Source: Flavobacteriaceae bacterium
Lineage (GTDB): Bacteria > Bacteroidota > Bacteroidia > Flavobacteriales > Flavobacteriaceae
Assembly (NCBI GenBank): GCA_947446635.1
Contig: CANFHF010000006.1
Span: 24,232-88,231 of the forward strand
DNA: 64,000 nt
Direction of reading: 5' to 3'
Shown: positions 53,880 through 62,071 of the stretch, piece after piece
Position numbering within the stretch: position 1 is the first letter of the stretch
Layout: each line of letters begins with the position of its first letter
Program-made: the position numbers and the translations under genes
The notes under the pieces: model-generated
What the model was told of the DNA's origin: nothing
Database searches by the model: none
What the model saw: only the letters and a program-made list of their open reading frames with translations

Positions 53880-56800
53880 TTATTTTTTAATAAACGTACT
53901 AGTATTGGTATTGTCTAACCTAATAAAATAAATTCCTTTTGATAAATACTCCACGTTAATGGGGGTATTATCCTTGTTTAGCTTTCCTTCTAAAACGATT
54001 TTCCCTAAAGCGTTAGCTATTGTATAGGTCTGTTTCGTATGATTAGCGCCTACTTTTATATTTAATATACTTGCAGTAGGATTAGGATATAGCGTTATAT
54101 TATTTTTATCAAAAGCTTTAGTAGTTACAACCGACTCTCTTGTAGTAGGGGTAGAACTATTACAATTAGGTTTTTTTGTTACGCTCAAGGTTTTTGCTCC
54201 ATATTGAGACGTCCCTATACCATTTCTTGAATCAATTGTTAATATTTGTTTTGTATCCTCCGAAACAGCACCTAGATAAACAACATTAAATTTCAAATCT
54301 GAGGTGGTTAATTCATTTGTAGTATTAGAAGGAGAATTTGAAGAAGTAACAACTGACCCTATAGGAGCTTTAATTAAATACTCATTAGCTAACGCTATGG
54401 GTGTGATGGTGTAAGTAAATCCAATAGGTCTATTGCAAACTGTCAAGGGTCCTGCAACAGTAGTAGGTGCAGTTCTCGGCACGCTTCCTGGTAAAGGTAA
54501 GGTTTTAATTAGGGAGTTTCTAGTATTGTTTACAGCATTAATACTCACAGTGTACGCATTTTTAACATTACTAGAGGCGTCTTTGAAATTAACCGTTATT
54601 GAAGGTAATAAGCTGGTATAAATCCCAGTTGAAACTAATGTTGCATTCCCTGAAGCAGTAACGCCCTCAGGAAGGTTCCATTTATAGAAATCGGCTTCTA
54701 ATCCTTGCGTAGGAGTTTTACTATAGGTAGCGGTTAAAGTTAAGTCTTTATCAACTTTAAAATAAGGGCTAATATTAGTAATTGCAACAGTTGAAGCATA
54801 TGAAATAGTTAGTTTTAAAGTACTAGGGGCTGTTGGCAACGTTCGTTTTAAAGTTATTGTTTTGGCCAATGTAGATTTACCAATAGCATTATTAGGGTAC
54901 ACTTTAATAGTCAAATCGCCAGTCTGTTTATCAACGCCCTCGAAATTGACATTTATATAGGCATTTGTGCTGGTGTAAGTATTTGCAACTAGTGTTTCTG
55001 TCGCATCAGATGTAACTCCAGCAGGAAGTACCCATTGATAGGTATTGGCTTGTAATTCTTGTTTTGGAGTAGTGCCGGTGGTATATCCAGCGGTCAAAAC
55101 CAACTCTTGATTAACTCCTAAATATGGACCTACGTTGAGAATTTCGTCTGCTCCATCAGTAAGTGTTAATTTAGTTAATGCTGATGGTGTAGTCCTACTT
55201 AATAGTAACGTTTTAGAAGATTGTGAAATACAACCTAAATCCTTAGTAATGTATGTAACTTTACAAGTCGTATTTTTTGCAGGGGTATTGTCTTTTGGCG
55301 GAAATTTAATATAGATAACTTCATCAGGTGTATTCAAATCAACCAGAGTTTCAGTTCCAGTTGCATTCGTTCTGATTGCATTTTCAGGAAGTGCCCACAT
55401 ATATTCATAAGGATTATCAGTTAATTTTTCTGCAGTTAATTTTAAAATTTTACCTGTGCCGATGTAATATCCTAGATTGTTAATTATTGTAGTTCCGTCA
55501 TCTGCAGTATCGGTAAGAAGCAAAGTTTTTGAAATATAAGTTGGCAAAGCATTTATTGTTACTGTAATGACAGCTCTTGCGCTTTCTTCTGTTTCTGTTC
55601 TCATTCGAGAAACCCAAAATGATTTAACGCCTGATTTTTCATTGGTTTTTGTTAATGTTGAAGGGGCAGTATCTGAAGCTTTGCCACCAGTTGCAGTACT
55701 ATACCATTTTAATGGATAAGCTTCGCTATTAGTAATAGAGGCTGTCAAGTCAACAGAAGCAGACCCAGCACATACATCTATATTATTTGTAATAACGGTT
55801 GGTGGAATAAACTTGCCATCTGTAATCACCCAGTGATAGTTTGCTTTTAAGTTATCATGAGCGGTTGCTCCGTTTTCATAGTTAGATTTTCCTCCCGAAA
55901 AAACTACTCCGTCTTTTGGTTTTTTATCAGGATCTAATTCGCTTGGAGTTGCCCAGCCTGAAAGTAAGATGTCATAATTAATGGTTGAAAGTGTAGTATT
56001 ATAAAACATACTTTCCATTTTTGTCACGCTTCTAATGTCCCAATCGCCAATAGGTTGATCAAAAGTAGTGTTTTCAAACATACTAGTCATATTTGTCACT
56101 TTACTCACATCCCACAAATCAAGACGTTGGTTAAAGGCGCTAGCATTAGTAAACATATAATACATATTTGTCACCTTACTCACATCCCACGAATTAAGAG
56201 GTTGGTCAAATGCGGTAGCATTATAAAACATATTCGACATATTTGTCACCTCGCTCACGTCCCACGAATTAAGAGGTTGGTTAAAGGCGGTAGCATTATA
56301 AAACATATTCGACATGTCCGTACACAAACTAAGATCCGGCAATGATGAAGGGAACTCAATTAAAGAGGTACAACCTTCAAACATATTGGCCATACTAGTC
56401 CAATTTTGTGTACCCCAATCCTGAATTCCTATTAGGTTAGTTTGATCCGTAAATTTTAAGTGATTAAAAGTCCCTTTAAATGTTATACTTCGTTCCGATG
56501 TAACTCCAGTATTATCAGAAATGTATGAATGAGAAGGGGTGTCTTCTGCTGTATAATTTTCTTCTGCGCCATCTCCCCAATTTATTGTATAGTTTCCAGT
56601 GTCTGGTTGTGCAGGCAAACTGATAAGGGTAGTACTCAGAGCAATAATGTCATTGGGGATTTCCCAGGTGGTAATAAAACCATCAATAACCGTCACAGTT
56701 TTTGTAGTTGTAGCAATACAACCTAAATTTGTTACAGTATAAGTTATGGTTGAAGCCCCAGCTGCAACTGCAGTTACAGCTCCTGTTGATGAATCTACGG

Positions 56801-58229
56801 TGGCAATGTCTGTATCTGATGATGTCCATTCTCCTTCTTCATCTCCGTTTGATGTAAAAGTAGTGGTTTCAATAGAACTAATAGTTTGAGCACCACTTAT
56901 AGTTCCTGCATTTGGTGCCGCAGTAATAGTTGCTGTTCGTGTAGCTGTAGTATTACAACCACCCAAACCTACGGTATATCTCATAATTGCCACTCCCCCT
57001 GCAACTGCGGTTACAACTCCTGTTGATTCGTTTATAGTGGCTTTACTTATAGCTGATGAGGTCCATTTTCCTCCTGAATCTCCATCTGATGTAAATGTGG
57101 TTGTTCCGTTATAACATATGGCTTGGGTACCACTTATGTTTCCTGGATTAAGAGGTGCAGTAACGGTCACAGTTAGTGTAGCTATAGCATTAGCACAACC
57201 TCCTGAACCTGTTACGGTATACGTAATGGTTGAAGTTCCTGCTGCCACTGGAGTGATAACTCCTGTTGATGGGTCTACGGTGGCTTTAGCCATATCAGAT
57301 GATGTCCATGCTCCTCCTGAAGCACCATCTGATGTAAATGTAGTTGTTCCGTCAGAACATATTGCTTGTGTGCCACTTACAGTTCCCGCATTTGGTGTGG
57401 CAGTAACAGTAACCGTTCGTGTAGCAGTAGCATTTGCACAACCTCCTGAACCTGTTACAGTATAAGTCATAGTTGAAATTCCAGCTGCCACTGGAGTAAT
57501 TACTCCTGTTGACGCGTTTATAGTAGCAATGGCTGTATCGGATGATGACCATGCTCCTCCTAAAGATCCATTTGAAGTAAATGTAGTTGTTCCGTTAGAA
57601 CATATAGCTTGTGTACCACTTATGTTTCCTGCATTTGGCGTGGCAGTAACAGTCACTGTTCTTGTAGCTGTAGCATCAATAGAACAGCCTCCTGTAGCTT
57701 TTACAGTATAAGTCATGGTTGAAGTTCCTGCTGCCACCGGAGTGATAACTCCTGTAGAATCTATAATAGTGGCTTTGGTTTCATCTAATGATTTCCATTT
57801 TCCTCCTACATCACCAGTTGATGTAAATGTAGTTGTTCCATTGGAACAAACACCTTGTGTACCACTTATGGCTCCTGCTTTTGGTGCGGTTGTAACGGTC
57901 AATACAACCTCATTTGAAGGTAAATTACCATTTATAACTACTTTATAAGAAGTTCCTGTAACTGGTGAAGTTGCTGTTTTCGTAATATTTAAAGTAGCTG
58001 TTTTGTAATTTGAATATACGCCAGCAGCATTAATTAGAACCCAACTTGAAGTAGGTGTTTTTTTATAATACCAAGCATACCTAGGCGATGCCGCATCTGT
58101 AGTTACAGTAATACTTGCCGTTGAACCGGTAGTGCTACAAATACTAGGTGTGGGTGGAATTGTCTGAGAAAAGACTTTAGCTGAAGAAAAAAGCAGTAGA
58201 ATGCAAAAAATAAAAATGTTTTTTTTCAT
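53880..58229 (-). CDS. Large T9SS type A surface protein with Ig-like and BspA-type repeats
   Basis: The 1449-residue protein has a signal peptide (MKKNIFIFCILLLFSSAKVFSQ). From about residue 118 to 520 there are five tandem Ig-like (Big_2-type) repeats of about 80 residues, each with GTQ.ICSNGTTTFTS, W.SSD...AT and STGVITPVAAGTSTITYTV. Next, to about residue 790, comes a BspA/DUF285 region with repeated SWDVSKVTNMYYMF-type units, then further beta-sandwich modules. The last 75 residues are a T9SS type A sorting signal (TLYPNPTASILNIKV, GKIVLEGKLN, SKGIYFIRLD). Export through the T9SS and cell-surface attachment are expected; DUF285 repeats occur in surface proteins and adhesins. Ligands are unknown. 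It has its own -7 element and terminator. Confidence 0.88.
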   Translation of the reverse strand: MKKNIFIFCILLLFSSAKVFSQTIPPTPSICSTTGSTASITVTTDAASPRYAWYYKKTPTSSWVLINAAGVYSNYKTATLNITKTATSPVTGTSYKVVINGNLPSNEVVLTVTTAPKAGAISGTQGVCSNGTTTFTSTGDVGGKWKSLDETKATIIDSTGVITPVAAGTSTMTYTVKATGGCSIDATATRTVTVTATPNAGNISGTQAICSNGTTTFTSNGSLGGAWSSSDTAIATINASTGVITPVAAGISTMTYTVTGSGGCANATATRTVTVTATPNAGTVSGTQAICSDGTTTFTSDGASGGAWTSSDMAKATVDPSTGVITPVAAGTSTITYTVTGSGGCANAIATLTVTVTAPLNPGNISGTQAICYNGTTTFTSDGDSGGKWTSSAISKATINESTGVVTAVAGGVAIMRYTVGLGGCNTTATRTATITAAPNAGTISGAQTISSIETTTFTSNGDEEGEWTSSDTDIATVDSSTGAVTAVAAGASTITYTVTNLGCIATTTKTVTVIDGFITTWEIPNDIIALSTTLISLPAQPDTGNYTINWGDGAEENYTAEDTPSHSYISDNTGVTSERSITFKGTFNHLKFTDQTNLIGIQDWGTQNWTSMANMFEGCTSLIEFPSSLPDLSLCTDMSNMFYNATAFNQPLNSWDVSEVTNMSNMFYNATAFDQPLNSWDVSKVTNMYYMFTNASAFNQRLDLWDVSKVTNMTSMFENTTFDQPIGDWDIRSVTKMESMFYNTTLSTINYDILLSGWATPSELDPDKKPKDGVVFSGGKSNYENGATAHDNLKANYHWVITDGKFIPPTVITNNIDVCAGSASVDLTASITNSEAYPLKWYSTATGGKASDTAPSTLTKTNEKSGVKSFWVSRMRTETEESARAVITVTINALPTYISKTLLLTDTADDGTTIINNLGYYIGTGKILKLTAEKLTDNPYEYMWALPENAIRTNATGTETLVDLNTPDEVIYIKFPPKDNTPAKNTTCKVTYITKDLGCISQSSKTLLLSRTTPSALTKLTLTDGADEILNVGPYLGVNQELVLTAGYTTGTTPKQELQANTYQWVLPAGVTSDATETLVANTYTSTNAYINVNFEGVDKQTGDLTIKVYPNNAIGKSTLAKTITLKRTLPTAPSTLKLTISYASTVAITNISPYFKVDKDLTLTATYSKTPTQGLEADFYKWNLPEGVTASGNATLVSTGIYTSLLPSITVNFKDASSNVKNAYTVSINAVNNTRNSLIKTLPLPGSVPRTAPTTVAGPLTVCNRPIGFTYTITPIALANEYLIKAPIGSVVTSSNSPSNTTNELTTSDLKFNVVYLGAVSEDTKQILTIDSRNGIGTSQYGAKTLSVTKKPNCNSSTPTTRESVVTTKAFDKNNITLYPNPTASILNIKVGANHTKQTYTIANALGKIVLEGKLNKDNTPINVEYLSKGIYFIRLDNTNTSTFIKK
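56060..56330 (-). repeat. BspA/DUF285 repeat region
   Basis: Four to five units of about 25 codons encode NMFYNATAFNQPLNSWDVSKVT-like sequence. The units are similar in DNA as well as protein, so they may recombine. Confidence 0.75.
56700..57880 (-). repeat. Five tandem Ig-like repeats of about 240 bases
   Basis: In-frame repeats of about 80 codons. Repeats 2 and 3 are most alike. Repeat 5 has lost the Cys of the ICSNG segment (it reads ISSIE). Confidence 0.8.
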
Positions 58230-58553
58230 GATTAATTGATTTTAAAATAGTTATTTAAATGGTTACATAGTGCTTTTTTTAATTCACCACCTACAAATGT
58301 ATCTATTAATTTCGTAATACCTAATTTTTTGTTAAAAAAATCTAAAATAATTAATAATTTTAAAGATATGGGCTCTAAATTATTAAGATATCGCTCTTTT
58401 TATTTATATCCAAAAACTAATAAGCTAAATTTACTCTAAAGCCCCTTTTTTACGCTAATAAATTAAATGAAAAAATAGCCTACTATTCAAAAAAATATTT
58501 ATTTTTGCTATCCTATGATTCACCGTTTTATAGCCTATTTTAAATTATTTTTT
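58230..58553. other. AT-rich divergent intergenic region
   Basis: Holds a minus-strand TACATTTG -7 element at 58294-58301 for the surface protein and a plus-strand TATTTTTG at 58500-58507 for the thioredoxin-like gene. Otherwise long A/T runs; I see no small gene or RNA. Confidence 0.5.
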
Positions 58554-60074
58554 ATGAAAAGACGTATTGTTACTCTTGTTTTTGGGTTGTTTTCCATTTT
58601 TGCATCCGCCCAATCGGGTTATGAAATTACCGTTAATCTTAAAAACTGTAAAGACACCCTAGCGTATCTGACCTTTTACCAGTTTGACAAAACACTTATA
58701 AAAGACACTTGTACCCATATTAAAAACGGAAAAATCGTTTTTAAGGGTAAGGCCAAACTCGATAAAGGTATTTATTCTTTGGTGAGTCAACAAAAGGCAA
58801 TCTACTTTGATTTTTTTATTGATGAGGATACCCAAAACTTGGAACTCAATAGCGATGCGAGTATTGGTGTAGCCAAAGGTCTTACGGCTGTTAATTCTAC
58901 CCGAGAGAATGATTTTTTAAACTACATCAAATTTATAGGCAAGCAAAACGAGGATTTTGAAGCGGTAAGGCAAGCATCAAAAGGGTTGGCTAAAAATGAT
59001 TCTATTGCCAAAGTCAGTACCAAGCAGAAAGTTTTGGATAAGGCTATTCAAGACTATGAACAGGAATTTTTAGAGCAAAACAAAGGCACTTATATAGGAG
59101 CTGTTTTGAATTTAAAAATGGAAAAGACACTCAAGGAAATACCGAAAGCCTCGAACGGCAGGCCAGACAGTTTGATGGTTTACACCTACTATAAAAAACA
59201 TTATTGGGACAATGTTGACTTTAAGGACGATGGCACGATGCGAAATCCTTTTTTCCACAATAAACTAAAGAAGTATTTTGACCAGGTGGTTGTTGCTCAT
59301 CCGGATTCGGTTTCGGTTGAAATTGATAGGATAATGGATCAGACTTTACCAGAAAGCTTACTCTATAAATTGTTATTGGCGCATTTCACCTATTCCTATG
59401 AAACCTCTAAAATAATGGGGTTTGACAAGGTTTTCGTACACCTGGCTGATCGCTATTTCAAAACCGGTAAAGCCCGTGGGATTTATGACGACGAGAGTGT
59501 GGTGGAGCGCATTGTTAAACAAAGCGATAAATTGAGGCCGCTTTTGGTGGGTGCTGTTGCTCCAGATTTGTCGATGATCAATGCAGCTGATCGGGATATA
59601 ATAGCTAAAATGGGATTTGAATCGGCTAAAACCTCCGAGGAAGTTACCAAATTATTTTACGATAACAACCCAAAAATAAACAACTTATTTAATCACTTGC
59701 ATAATGTAAAGGCGGATTACCTGATTCTTGCTTTTTGGGATGTAGATTGTGGCCATTGCCAAATAGAAATACCGAAACTCCTAGAAGAATACCACAAGCT
59801 ACAGAAAGAAAATAAAGATATAAAAGTATATTGTGTGTATACTTTAAATGAAGGAGAAAAATACCTCAAATATATCGCCGAGAAAAAATTAGATTGGATT
59901 AACGTTTATGACGGGGTTCATTATAATAATGTAACAGAAAAATACGATGTATATTCTACTCCGGTAATTTACGTTTTAGATAAAAATAAAGTAATCAAAG
60001 CCAAAAGAATAGGAGTAGAGCAATTGGATGATATAGTCAAGCTAATGGAACGAGAATACAAAAAAGTAAAATAA
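58554..60074 (+). CDS. Thioredoxin-fold thiol protein with DUF4369 and DUF5106-type domains
   Basis: I start at the ATG at 58554, directly before the signal peptide MKRRIVTLVFGLFSIFASAQ (506 residues); the frame is open upstream to 58515. An N-terminal DUF4369-like beta domain (GYEITVNLKNCKDTLAYL, GKIVFKGKAKLDKGIYSLV) is followed by a helical DUF5106-like region. The C-terminal thioredoxin-like domain has LILAFWDVDCGHCQIEIPKLLEEY (active-site CGHC) and a cis-Pro in YSTPVIYVLDKN. The protein is predicted to be periplasmic or outer-membrane-facing and redox-active; its partner proteins are unknown. Confidence 0.87.
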   Translation: MKRRIVTLVFGLFSIFASAQSGYEITVNLKNCKDTLAYLTFYQFDKTLIKDTCTHIKNGKIVFKGKAKLDKGIYSLVSQQKAIYFDFFIDEDTQNLELNSDASIGVAKGLTAVNSTRENDFLNYIKFIGKQNEDFEAVRQASKGLAKNDSIAKVSTKQKVLDKAIQDYEQEFLEQNKGTYIGAVLNLKMEKTLKEIPKASNGRPDSLMVYTYYKKHYWDNVDFKDDGTMRNPFFHNKLKKYFDQVVVAHPDSVSVEIDRIMDQTLPESLLYKLLLAHFTYSYETSKIMGFDKVFVHLADRYFKTGKARGIYDDESVVERIVKQSDKLRPLLVGAVAPDLSMINAADRDIIAKMGFESAKTSEEVTKLFYDNNPKINNLFNHLHNVKADYLILAFWDVDCGHCQIEIPKLLEEYHKLQKENKDIKVYCVYTLNEGEKYLKYIAEKKLDWINVYDGVHYNNVTEKYDVYSTPVIYVLDKNKVIKAKRIGVEQLDDIVKLMEREYKKVK

Positions 60075-60076
60075 AA

Positions 60077-60106
60077 TAAAGGCTCCTTTTAGGAGCCTTT
60101 ATTTTT
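60077..60106. terminator. Bidirectional terminator
   Basis: AAAGGCTCCT pairs with AGGAGCCTTT around a four-base loop, flanked by A and T runs. It serves the convergent thioredoxin-like and rpe genes. Confidence 0.85.
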
Positions 60107-60770
60107 AGAATGAAGTCAATTTTTTCAAATCGGCAATAGTTTGGGTTGGGTTTTCGGCTTTGAAAACATAGTTTCCAGCTACGAGAACATCAGCGCCAGA
60201 ATCTACCAATTGTTTTGCGTTTTTATTGGTTACCCCTCCGTCAATTTCTATAATAGTGGAAGCGCCTTTTAGAATGATTAAATCTTTCAATTTTCTAACT
60301 TTTGCATACGTATTTTCAATAAAGGATTGACCTCCAAAACCTGGATTCACACTCATAATACACACCAAATCAATATCGTTGATGACGTCTTCTAATAAGT
60401 CAATATTGGTATGGGGATTAATTGCCACGCCGGCTTTCATTCCCTCAGCTTTGATGGCTTGAAGCGTTCTGTGAAGATGCGTGCAGGCTTCATAATGCAC
60501 GGATAATATATTGGCACCCAGGCCGGCAAAAGTTTTAATGTACCGGTCTGGATCAACAATCATCAAATGGACGTCTATTGTTTTTTTGGCATGTCGTGTA
60601 ATGGCCTCCAAAACGGGCATTCCAAAAGAAATATTAGGCACAAAAACGCCGTCCATAATGTCGATATGAAACCAATCGGCTTCGGAATTATTTATCATTT
60701 CGATGTCGCGTTGTAAATTAGCGAAGTCAGCGGCAAGGACAGAGGGCGCAATTAGTGTATTTTTACTCAT
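60105..60770 (-). CDS. rpe: Ribulose-phosphate 3-epimerase
   Basis: A 221-residue TIM barrel of full length. It has APSVLAADFANLQRD, the metal-binding HIDIMDGVFVPNISFG, VHLMIVDPDRYI, MSVNPGFGGQSFI, IEIDGGVTNKNA and GADVLVAGNYVF. It interconverts ribulose- and xylulose-5-phosphate. It is a single gene between terminators. Confidence 0.97.
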   Translation of the reverse strand: MSKNTLIAPSVLAADFANLQRDIEMINNSEADWFHIDIMDGVFVPNISFGMPVLEAITRHAKKTIDVHLMIVDPDRYIKTFAGLGANILSVHYEACTHLHRTLQAIKAEGMKAGVAINPHTNIDLLEDVINDIDLVCIMSVNPGFGGQSFIENTYAKVRKLKDLIILKGASTIIEIDGGVTNKNAKQLVDSGADVLVAGNYVFKAENPTQTIADLKKLTSF

Positions 60771-60965
60771 TGTTTGTATTTTTTTGTATCTAGTAATCGC
60801 AAAAAGCGATTTTATTTATTGGTTGTGTTGGGCTGAAAATTCAAAATTCACAGTTCGTTTTTCAACATGCAACATTTTGGCAAAGATAGTAGAAATTATA
60901 GTAACAATAATTGAAGTTTCTAAAGTTTGATTAACGAACTTCGAATAACAAATTTTGAAGTTTTG

Positions 60966-60999
60966 ATAAAAAAAACTCCGAAAGTGATTCGGAGTTTTG
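60966..60999 (-). terminator. Terminator of the sigma factor gene
   Basis: AAAACTCCGAA pairs with TTCGGAGTTTT, flanked on the left by an A run that reads as T on the minus strand. Confidence 0.8.
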
Positions 61000-61037
61000 T
61001 TGTTTTGATAGTAAGACTTTCGCCTTTAAGACTAAAA

Positions 61038-61901
61038 TTATCCTAAATAGGTTTTTAATATTTTGCTTCTTGAAGTATGTTTCAATCTGCGGATTGCTTT
61101 TTCCTTGATCTGACGAACACGTTCGCGAGTTAGGTCAAAAGTTTCCCCAATTTCTTCCAATGTCATTGGGTGTTGATCCCCCAAACCAAAATACAAACGA
61201 ACGACATCAGCTTCTCTTGGTGTTAATGTTTCCAATGAACGCTCAATCTCAGTACGCAATGATTCTTGAATCAAAACTCTGTCTGGATTTGGCGATTCTC
61301 CAGAACGCAATACATCGTAAAGATTGGAATCTTCTCCTTCAACAAGTGGAGCATCCATAGAAAGGTGGCGACCCGAGTTTTTCATAGATTCCCTAACGTC
61401 ATTTACGGTCATATCCAATTCCTTGGCAATTTCCTCAGCCGTTGGAGGTCTTTCATTAGATTGCTCTAACAAAGCGTACATTTTATTGATTTTATTGATA
61501 GAACCAATTTTATTCAAAGGCAAACGAACGATACGAGATTGTTCAGCCAAAGCTTGTAAAATCGATTGACGAATCCACCAAACGGCATACGAAATGAATT
61601 TGAAACCACGGGTTTCGTCAAAACGTTGAGCTGCTTTTATCAATCCTAAATTCCCTTCGTTAATTAAATCGGGAAGTGTTAATCCTTGATTTTGGTATTG
61701 TTTGGCCACAGAAACTACGAAACGTAAATTGGCTTTTGTCAATTTTTCAAGCGCAGCTTGATCTCCGGCTTTAATTTTCTGAGCCAATTCCACCTCTTCA
61801 TCGGCAGTAATCAAATCTACTTTTCCAATTTCCTGTAAATACTTGTCTAATGATGCAGTTTCACGGTTGGTTACCTGCTTGGTGATTTTTAGTTGTCTCA
61901 T
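61038..61901 (-). CDS. rpoD: Primary sigma factor RpoD/SigA
   Basis: This 287-residue group 1-type sigma factor has region 1.2 ([25 protein letters not shown]), region 2 ([59 protein letters not shown]), region 3 and region 4 ([36 protein letters not shown]). Region 1.1 and the non-conserved insert of E. coli sigma-70 are missing, the usual form in Bacteroidota. It reads the TAnnTTTG promoters noted in this window. Unlike its neighbours, the gene has a Shine-Dalgarno sequence, AAGGAG, eight bases before the ATG. Confidence 0.96.
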   Translation of the reverse strand: MRQLKITKQVTNRETASLDKYLQEIGKVDLITADEEVELAQKIKAGDQAALEKLTKANLRFVVSVAKQYQNQGLTLPDLINEGNLGLIKAAQRFDETRGFKFISYAVWWIRQSILQALAEQSRIVRLPLNKIGSINKINKMYALLEQSNERPPTAEEIAKELDMTVNDVRESMKNSGRHLSMDAPLVEGEDSNLYDVLRSGESPNPDRVLIQESLRTEIERSLETLTPREADVVRLYFGLGDQHPMTLEEIGETFDLTRERVRQIKEKAIRRLKHTSRSKILKTYLG

Positions 61902-61909
61902 AGTGGTGT

Positions 61910-61915
61910 CTCCTT
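61910..61915 (-). promoter_or_regulatory. Shine-Dalgarno sequence of rpoD
   Basis: AAGGAG on the minus strand, eight bases before the ATG at 61901. Ribosomes of this phylum normally hide the anti-SD sequence, so SD motifs are rare; among the starts I looked at in this window only this one has a well-spaced match. Confidence 0.75.
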
Positions 61916-61997
61916 AATTTTTTAAGTGTACGAATGATTATACGTGTGGAGTTATATAAAAGTTACAAAATTTATGAATTAATTTATTTTTTTAATG

Positions 61998-62034
61998 AAA
62001 AACCCCCAATTCAAATGAATGAGTTGAGGGTTTT
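61998..62034 (-). terminator. Terminator of pnp
   Basis: On the minus strand AAAACCCTCAA pairs with TTGGGGGTTTTT (one G-U pair) around a long loop with a T run. It lies about 40 bases after the pnp stop and before rpoD. Confidence 0.65.
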
Positions 62035-62071
62035 ATGTGAAACTATAACAAATTGAATTTGTCCAGTTGAT

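Noticed and set aside
56055..56345. 96-codon open frame on the plus strand, opposite the BspA repeats
   Set aside because: It is a mirror of the tandem repeats in the real minus-strand gene, has no start context and encodes low-complexity repeats.
57118..57711. Plus-strand open frames with Val/Ala-rich repeats
   Set aside because: They are antisense shadows of the five Ig-like repeats; the minus-strand frame has a signal peptide and a sorting domain at its ends.
56700..57880. Regular repeats that could suggest a CRISPR-like array
   Set aside because: The period is about 240 bases, in frame, with protein-level conservation. Repeat and spacer sizes do not fit CRISPR and no cas genes are near.
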